Positions 58,994-64,000 of a DNA stretch of 64,000 nucleotides are shown here, in pieces. Position numbers and translations under genes: made by a program. Each line of letters starts with the position of its first letter. Within the stretch, counting starts at the first letter, position 1. Under the pieces are notes generated by a model, which was given only the letters and a program-made list of their open reading frames with translations, was not told the DNA's origin and did no database searches. Source of the stretch: Sinomonas sp. R1AF57 (GTDB lineage: Bacteria; Actinomycetota; Actinomycetes; Actinomycetales; Micrococcaceae). The stretch is from positions 3,020,205 through 3,084,204 of the forward strand of contig NZ_CP022463.1 of the NCBI RefSeq assembly GCF_002224485.1. The letters run 5' to 3'.

Positions 58994-59529
58994 TCGCGCT
59001 CCCCCTCCTTGCGCATGGCCGAGTGGACCTGGGCGGGCTCGGAGTGGTCGCCGTGGCGGCGGGGGTCCGGCGTCGCGAGCGCCACCTGGTCCGCGGCCGC
59101 GGCCTCCTCGGGGCTCACGAACTCGGACAGGTCCTCGGGGACGTCCGCGTCGTCCTCGGCGTCCCAGCTGGACTGGGCGGCCACGCGGCGGTCCTCGATG
59201 TCGTCGGGGACCACGTCGAGCCGGCCCAGCTGCCACGTGCGGTAGATGAGGGCGAGCATGAAGGCCGTGACCGCGAAGGAGATGACGATCGAGGTCAGGA
59301 TGAGTGCCTGCGGGAGCGGGTCGTTGTATTCGGCGGGGTCGGTCCCCTTGGAGAAGAACGGCGCGAGGCCGGCACTGCCGCCTGAGGCGAGCAGGAGCAC
59401 GTTCGCTCCGTTGGTCAGGAGCATGAGGCCGAGGAGCACCCTCGTGAGGGAGCGCTCGAGGAGGAGGTAGATCCCGGTGGCGAAGAGCAGCCCGGCCAGG
59501 ATCAGGAGGGTCAGGTTGGCCGTCATCAC
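58990..59529 (-). CDS. mnhC: Na+/H+ antiporter (Mrp) subunit C
   Basis: A 179-aa NuoK-like subunit with three spans. LLLERSLTRVLLGLMLLTNGANVLLL and DPLPQALILTSIVISFAVTAF are the MnhC signatures. A hydrophilic acidic C-terminal extension of about 60 residues (DAEDDADVPEDLSEF) is longer than in typical 110-120-aa homologues. It overlaps mnhA and mnhD by 4 nt. Confidence 0.93.
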   Translation of the reverse strand: MMTANLTLLILAGLLFATGIYLLLERSLTRVLLGLMLLTNGANVLLLASGGSAGLAPFFSKGTDPAEYNDPLPQALILTSIVISFAVTAFMLALIYRTWQLGRLDVVPDDIEDRRVAAQSSWDAEDDADVPEDLSEFVSPEEAAAADQVALATPDPRRHGDHSEPAQVHSAMRKEGERE

Positions 59530-62500
59530 TGGTCCGTTCCGTTCTGCTCGGGGCCTTCAGGTGCGCCGGGGCGGCGGGGCCCGAACGGGGCCGCCATGAG
59601 CGGTGCCTCGCGCTCGGCACGCTTCGCGGCGGCCTTGGACTCGCGGCGCTGGTCCTCGTCGATCTGCTCGTCCACCCTGCCGCCGAGCGACCGCAGGACG
59701 TCCACGACGAGGCCCACGACGACGAGGTAGACGCCGATGTCGAAGATCGTGGACGTCACGAACTTCACGTCCCCGAACACGGGGAGCCACAGCTCGATGA
59801 TGGCGCTCTGGAAGACCTGGCCGCCGAAGGCCAGCGGCACAGCGCCGGAGAGCGCGGCGGTTGCGAGGCCCGTGCCCAGGATCGCACCGGGGCTCGCCGA
59901 GGCGGCCTCGCGCAGCTCGAACCGGCCGCCCGCGAGGTAGCGGACGGTGAGAGCGAGGCCCGCGAGCAGGCCGCCCGCGAAGCCGCCGCCCGGGAAGTTG
60001 TGGCCCGCGAGCAGCAGGTACACGGACACGATGACCATGCTGTGGAACACGAGCCGGGTGACGACCTCGAAGATGATGGAGCGGCGCTCGGGCGCGAGCG
60101 TGCGCCCCGCCACGAGCCAGGCATCCCGGGCCAGGGTCGCGAACGTGCGCGCGACGGAGAGCTCGGCGGCGTCGCGCGAGAGGGCCTCGACGCCCCGAAC
60201 CCGGCCCACGCTGCCGGTCTCGACGGAATCGACCGACCCGAGGTCGCGGTGCCGCAGCCGGACGAAGATGAGGCTCGCGATGCCGGTCGCCGCGAGCGCG
60301 AGGACGGAGATCTCGCCGAACGTGTCCCACGCGCGGATGTCCACGAGCGTCACGTTGACGACATTCAGGCCGCCGCCGCCCGAGTACGCCAGCTCGGGGA
60401 ATCCGAGCGAGACAGGCGTGGCCGTCCGCGCGGCCATCGCCGCGAGCCCCGCGAGGACCGCCGCGCTGCCGAACGCGAGGGCAACGACGATCCGCACCGC
60501 CCGGTAGCGCCCGCCCGTGCGGTCACGCAGCTGCGGCGGGAGCCGGCGCATGCCGAGGATGAACGCGACGAGCACGATCGTCTCGACGAGCATCTGGGTC
60601 AGGGCGAGGTCCGGGGCGCCCTGGAGCGCGAACAGCAGTGCGATCCCGTATCCGGTGATGGAGACCATGAGGACGGCGAGGAAGCGCTTGTTTGCCCGGA
60701 CGGCCGCGAGCGCGCCCACCGCGACGGCGAGGGCGATCACGGGCTGGAGCGGGGACTTCGGGTCCAGCAGGACCATCTGCCCCTGACCGGGCATCCTCAC
60801 GGTGCCGGTGAGCAGCACCGCGAACGGCACGGCTGCGGCGACGGCGAGGATGACGGCGAGGTAGAAGTACAGCGAACCGCGCTGCGTGCGGCCGGTCACC
60901 CAGATCGCGGCGTCGTCCAGGGCCCCGATGATGGAGCGGTAGGACCGCTCCGCGTCGACGGGCGGGCCGAGCAACTCCTGCGCCCGGGCCACGGCCGACC
61001 GGGCGGCGAACAGGACCGCGCCCACGAGCCAGGACACCGCGGAGAGCGCGAGGGGAAGCCCGAGTCCGTGGAAAACCGCGAGGTGCGGGACGGCACCCGC
61101 CGAAGCGCCGCCGTCGTGCGCGCCCGCGCCGAGGGCGACCTGCTCCGCGTAGGGGCCCGCCCACGCGTCCACGGGCGCGGGCCACACGCCGTAGGCGAGC
61201 CCGGCCACCGCGAGCACCGCCGGCGAGGCGACGAAGAGCGGGGTGATCGGCGTGAAGGGGATGTCCTCGACCCCGGGCTTGCGCGCGAAGGCCCCCCACA
61301 CGAACCGCGCGCTGTAGGCGACCGTGAGCGCCGAGCCGGCCACGGCGCCCGCGAGCACGACGCCGGCCCAGGCGCCTCCCACGGGGGCGTGCGCGAACGC
61401 CTCGAGCACCGCCTCCTTGGCGACGAAGCCGCCGAACAGGGGCAGCCCCGCCATGGAGGCGGCGGCGAGGGCGGCCGTCCAGCCCAGCGCGCGCGAGCGC
61501 CGGAAGACGCCGGAGAGGCGCCGGAGGTCGCGGGTCCCGGTCTGGTGGTCGATGATGCCGACCACGAGGAACAGGGCGGCCTTGAAGAGGGCGTGCGCGA
61601 CGACCATCGCGAGGCCCGCGAGCGCCGACTCGGGGGTGCCGAGGCCCACGACGGCCACGAGGAACCCCAACTGGCTCACGGTGCCGAACGCGAGGATGAG
61701 CTTGATGTCGGTCTGGCGCAGGGCGCGGTAGCCGCCCAGGACCATCGTCGCGATGCCGAATCCGAGGACCACCGGGAGCCAGAAGTCTGTGCCGGCGAGC
61801 CCCGGCGCGAAGCGCGCCACGAGGTAGACGCCGGCCTTGACCATCGCGGCGGCATGCAGGTACGCCGAGACGGGGGTCGGGGCCGCCATCGCGGCGGGCA
61901 GCCAGAAGTGGAACGGGATGAGGGCCGACTTGCTCAAGGCCCCGACAAGGGCCAGCAGCGCGCCGACCGCTACCGGGGCCGCCGTCACAGGCTGGGCGGC
62001 GAGCTCCGGAGCGCGCTCGAGGATCGTGGAGATGCGGTACGTCCCGGCGCTCTCGCCCAGCAGGATGAAGCCGACGAGCATCGCGAGGCCGCCGGCCGTC
62101 GTGACTATGAGTGCCTGCAGGGCCGATCGGCGCGCTGCGAGGCGGGTGCTCGCGTACCCGATGAGCAGGTACGACAGGACGGTCGTCAGCTCCCAGAAGA
62201 CGAAGAGGGCGATGAGGTCGTCCGCGGTGACCAGCCCGAACATCGCGCCCGCGAACGCGAGCATCTGGCCGCCGAAGCCGCCCAGGCCGGCGTCGCCCGG
62301 CTTGAAGTAGCGGGAGCAGTAGAGGAGTACCAGCGCGCCGACGCCGAGGATGAGCAGGGACATCGTCCACGCGAGCGGGTCCAGCCGGAGGGCTATCTCG
62401 ACGCCGAGCTCGGGGATGAACGGCCACGTCTCGCTGATGCCCGAGGAGTACGCCGCCGGGTACTGGAAGGCGAGCCACACGAGCGACCCGGCCGGCACCG

Positions 62501-62594
62501 CGGCCAGTGCGAAGAACGAGCCGCGGCCCCACCGCCGGAAGATCCACGGCGCGCCGATCGCCACCGCGAAATGCAGGGCGAGGACTGGCAGCAC
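59526..62594 (-). CDS. mnhA: Na+/H+ antiporter (Mrp) fused subunits A and B
   Basis: A 1022-aa protein, first gene of the operon. Residues 1-about 830 are MnhA (NuoL-like; GVEIALRLDPLAW, FVFWELTTVLSYLLIGY, KSALIPFHFWLPAAMAAPTPVSA). Residues about 835-980 are MnhB (IIFEVVTRLVFHSMVIVSVY, GHNFPGGGFAGGLLAGLAL). Fusion of A and B is usual in actinobacteria. The complex exports Na+ for H+ and supports pH and salt tolerance. A charged Lys/Arg/Glu tail follows. Confidence 0.93.
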   Translation of the reverse strand: MLPVLALHFAVAIGAPWIFRRWGRGSFFALAAVPAGSLVWLAFQYPAAYSSGISETWPFIPELGVEIALRLDPLAWTMSLLILGVGALVLLYCSRYFKPGDAGLGGFGGQMLAFAGAMFGLVTADDLIALFVFWELTTVLSYLLIGYASTRLAARRSALQALIVTTAGGLAMLVGFILLGESAGTYRISTILERAPELAAQPVTAAPVAVGALLALVGALSKSALIPFHFWLPAAMAAPTPVSAYLHAAAMVKAGVYLVARFAPGLAGTDFWLPVVLGFGIATMVLGGYRALRQTDIKLILAFGTVSQLGFLVAVVGLGTPESALAGLAMVVAHALFKAALFLVVGIIDHQTGTRDLRRLSGVFRRSRALGWTAALAAASMAGLPLFGGFVAKEAVLEAFAHAPVGGAWAGVVLAGAVAGSALTVAYSARFVWGAFARKPGVEDIPFTPITPLFVASPAVLAVAGLAYGVWPAPVDAWAGPYAEQVALGAGAHDGGASAGAVPHLAVFHGLGLPLALSAVSWLVGAVLFAARSAVARAQELLGPPVDAERSYRSIIGALDDAAIWVTGRTQRGSLYFYLAVILAVAAAVPFAVLLTGTVRMPGQGQMVLLDPKSPLQPVIALAVAVGALAAVRANKRFLAVLMVSITGYGIALLFALQGAPDLALTQMLVETIVLVAFILGMRRLPPQLRDRTGGRYRAVRIVVALAFGSAAVLAGLAAMAARTATPVSLGFPELAYSGGGGLNVVNVTLVDIRAWDTFGEISVLALAATGIASLIFVRLRHRDLGSVDSVETGSVGRVRGVEALSRDAAELSVARTFATLARDAWLVAGRTLAPERRSIIFEVVTRLVFHSMVIVSVYLLLAGHNFPGGGFAGGLLAGLALTVRYLAGGRFELREAASASPGAILGTGLATAALSGAVPLAFGGQVFQSAIIELWLPVFGDVKFVTSTIFDIGVYLVVVGLVVDVLRSLGGRVDEQIDEDQRRESKAAAKRAEREAPLMAAPFGPRRPGAPEGPEQNGTDQ

Positions 62595-62644
62595 GGGTCG
62601 ACTCCGCTCACTAGAAGTTCAGTTGTCTCAGCTTTGGGTGCGGC

Positions 62645-62674
62645 GGCACATCAGTTGGGGGCACATCAGTTGGG
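62645..62674 (+). repeat. Tandem 15-bp direct repeat GGCACATCAGTTGGG
   Basis: GGCACATCAGTTGGG occurs twice back to back in the 119-nt gap between divergent mnhA and the MFS gene. The 15-bp spacing is one and a half helical turns. It could be an activator site for either gene; no regulator is adjacent. Confidence 0.5.
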
Positions 62675-62713
62675 TTCAGTCCCAGCAGTCTATCAACCGC
62701 TAGAGTGCGGTGT

Positions 62714-64000
62714 ATGACGTCCGGGGTCTCCGAACTCTCCCGCCATACCGCTCCCCTGCGGCGCCGCCAGGTCGTGGCATGGGCGGCCTGGGACTGGGGC
62801 TCGGCAGCCTTCAACGCGGTGATGACCACGTTCGTGTTCACCGTCTACCTGACCTCGAAGGCGTTCGGCTCCGAGGACCACGCCTCCTCGGTCCTGGGCG
62901 CGGCGCTCGGGATCGCAGGGCTCGCGATCGCGCTGCTCGCGCCCGTCACAGGGCAGAGGTCGGACTCGGGGGGCCGGCGCAGGCTCTGGCTCGGGGTCAA
63001 CACCGGAGTCGTGGCCGTCCTCACCGGGGCCTGCTTCTTCGTCTACCCGCGCCCGGAGCTGCTCGTCCTCGGCGCGTCCTTCATCGCCGCGGGGCACGTA
63101 TTCAGCGAGTTCGCGGGGGTGAACTACAACGCGATGCTCGACCAGATCGCGACACCCAGGACCATCGGCAAGGTTTCCGGCTTCGGATGGGCCGCCGGGT
63201 ACCTCGGCGGCATCGTGGCCCTGCTGCTCGTGCTCGTCCTCTTCGTCCAGCCCGCGTTCGCCTGGTTCGGCGCGTCGACCGAGGAGTCCCTGAACATCCG
63301 CCTCGTCGCGGTGTTCTCGATGCTGTGGATCATCGTGTTCTCGCTGCCGGTGCTGTTCGCCGTGCCCGAGGTGGCGCGCCGGCGCCAGGCGCGGCTCGGG
63401 TTCTTCGCCTCCTATGCGCTCCTGTGGAGGCGCATCCGGGCCATCTGGGCCACGAGCCCGCACACCATCTACTTCCTCCTCGCCTCCGCCGTGTTCCGGG
63501 ACGGGCTCGCGGCGGTGTTCACCTTCGGCGGGGTCATCGCGGCCGGTACCTTCGGGTTCTCGCTGAGCCAGGTGATCTTCTTCGCGATCTTCGGCAACGT
63601 GGTCGCGGCGGCGGGCGCCGTCCTGGGCGGGGTGCTCGACGACGTGGTCGGCCCCAAGCGCGTCATCGTGGGCTCACTCGTGGGGCTGCTCGTCGCCGCC
63701 GGGGCCATCCTGTCCCTGGGGAACGAGACCCATTCCCTGGGAGGCATGGAGTGGAACGGGGCCCTCACCTTCTGGGTCTTCGGACTGCTCCTGTGCCTCT
63801 TCGTGGGACCGGCCCAGTCCTCGGCCCGCGCCTACCTGGCCCGGCTGGCGCCGGACGGCGAGGCCGGGGAACTGTTCGGCCTCTATGCCACGACCGGCCG
63901 GGCCGTCAGCTTCCTCGCCCCCTCCCTCTTCAGCCTCAGCATCGCGATCGCGGCGCCGCTCGTCGCCCCCGGCCAGGCGCAGCGCTGGGGGATCGTGGGG
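62714..64000 (+). CDS. MFS transporter, UMF1 (Atg22-like) family, C-terminus outside the window
   Basis: An open frame of 429 codons from ATG 62714 to the window end, with no stop. It begins RRRQVVAWAAWDWGSAAFNAV, typical of UMF1 permeases, followed by GQRSDSGGRRRLWL, TPRTIGKVSGFGWAAGYLGG and GPAQSSARAYLARLAP. At least 11 membrane spans are seen. Related to yeast Atg22, a vacuolar amino-acid effluxer; bacterial substrates are unknown. No Shine-Dalgarno sequence is obvious before the ATG. Confidence 0.88.
   Translation, partial: MTSGVSELSRHTAPLRRRQVVAWAAWDWGSAAFNAVMTTFVFTVYLTSKAFGSEDHASSVLGAALGIAGLAIALLAPVTGQRSDSGGRRRLWLGVNTGVVAVLTGACFFVYPRPELLVLGASFIAAGHVFSEFAGVNYNAMLDQIATPRTIGKVSGFGWAAGYLGGIVALLLVLVLFVQPAFAWFGASTEESLNIRLVAVFSMLWIIVFSLPVLFAVPEVARRRQARLGFFASYALLWRRIRAIWATSPHTIYFLLASAVFRDGLAAVFTFGGVIAAGTFGFSLSQVIFFAIFGNVVAAAGAVLGGVLDDVVGPKRVIVGSLVGLLVAAGAILSLGNETHSLGGMEWNGALTFWVFGLLLCLFVGPAQSSARAYLARLAPDGEAGELFGLYATTGRAVSFLAPSLFSLSIAIAAPLVAPGQAQRWGIVG

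Noticed and set aside
59947-62717. Very long plus-strand open frame opposite mnhA
   Set aside because: It is a high-GC shadow: rich in Arg/Glu/His/Gly without domain features, while the minus strand encodes a clear Mrp subunit.

Overview
The window is high-GC DNA with many GTG starts, 4-nt ATGA/GTGA gene overlaps, Ku/LigD, a DUF4235 protein, an Mrp antiporter operon with fused A and B subunits, and a YkoEDC importer under a TPP riboswitch. This suggests a soil actinobacterium of the Micrococcaceae (Arthrobacter/Sinomonas type). The genus is inferred; no rRNA or tRNA gene was seen.

Positions 1-5277 (minus strand) differ in composition, with more A/T at third codon positions. They carry a tightly coupled three-gene operon of unfamiliar proteins: an 801-aa P-loop ATPase with an N-terminal module I remember from HNH/DUF3883 proteins, a 491-aa protein, and the first 443 codons of a larger protein running off the window. 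The order recalls the dptF-dptG-dptH phosphorothioate-restriction genes, so this is a candidate anti-phage or DNA-restriction module. Positions 5.4-8.6 kb hold small stress-type genes, an NmrA-like reductase and a secreted subtilisin-like protease.

8.6-15.2 kb is a five-gene catabolic operon (M20 amidohydrolase, ketopantoate-reductase-like enzyme, SDR, MHS transporter, NodB/PuuE-type hydrolase) divergent from a double-domain AsnC regulator. 15.2-19.5 kb holds KDG kinase and KDPG aldolase, a succinate-semialdehyde-type dehydrogenase and an SDR.

19.5-23.7 kb is the most unusual region: an Lgt-like membrane protein without the usual HGG motif, a radical SAM enzyme with extra cysteine clusters resembling the MJ0619/tetraether synthase group, and five small membrane or Gly-rich proteins plus one more TM protein. 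Three of these share a C-terminal signature, GxGLLIxxGxWLxxGxxxC. It reads as one coupled locus of unknown function.

24.3-32.7 kb is a divergent sugar locus: GntR regulator, split transketolase and MHS transporter on one side; TIM-barrel isomerase, SDR, DhaK-DhaL kinase and RpiB-type isomerase on the other, with palindromic operators between. It fits a tetritol/erythrulose pathway ending in erythrose 4-phosphate. 32.9-38.8 kb holds a Rieske/DUF2231 protein and Ku/LigD end joining. 38.9-45.5 kb is a 5-oxoproline locus (pxpA, fused pxpBC, biotin carboxylase, GntR, MHS transporter) tied together by three TTGTTSAACAA sites.

45.6-52.5 kb holds glutathione peroxidase, a large LuxR ATPase, a quinone-reductase-like enzyme, an XRE-MurA fusion and a VOC protein. 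52.6-55.8 kb is the thiamine/HMP importer; 56-62.6 kb is the Mrp antiporter; the window ends in a UMF1-type MFS protein. Several repeat families lie between genes and, unusually, inside coding linkers (ykoD, pxpBC, ligD).
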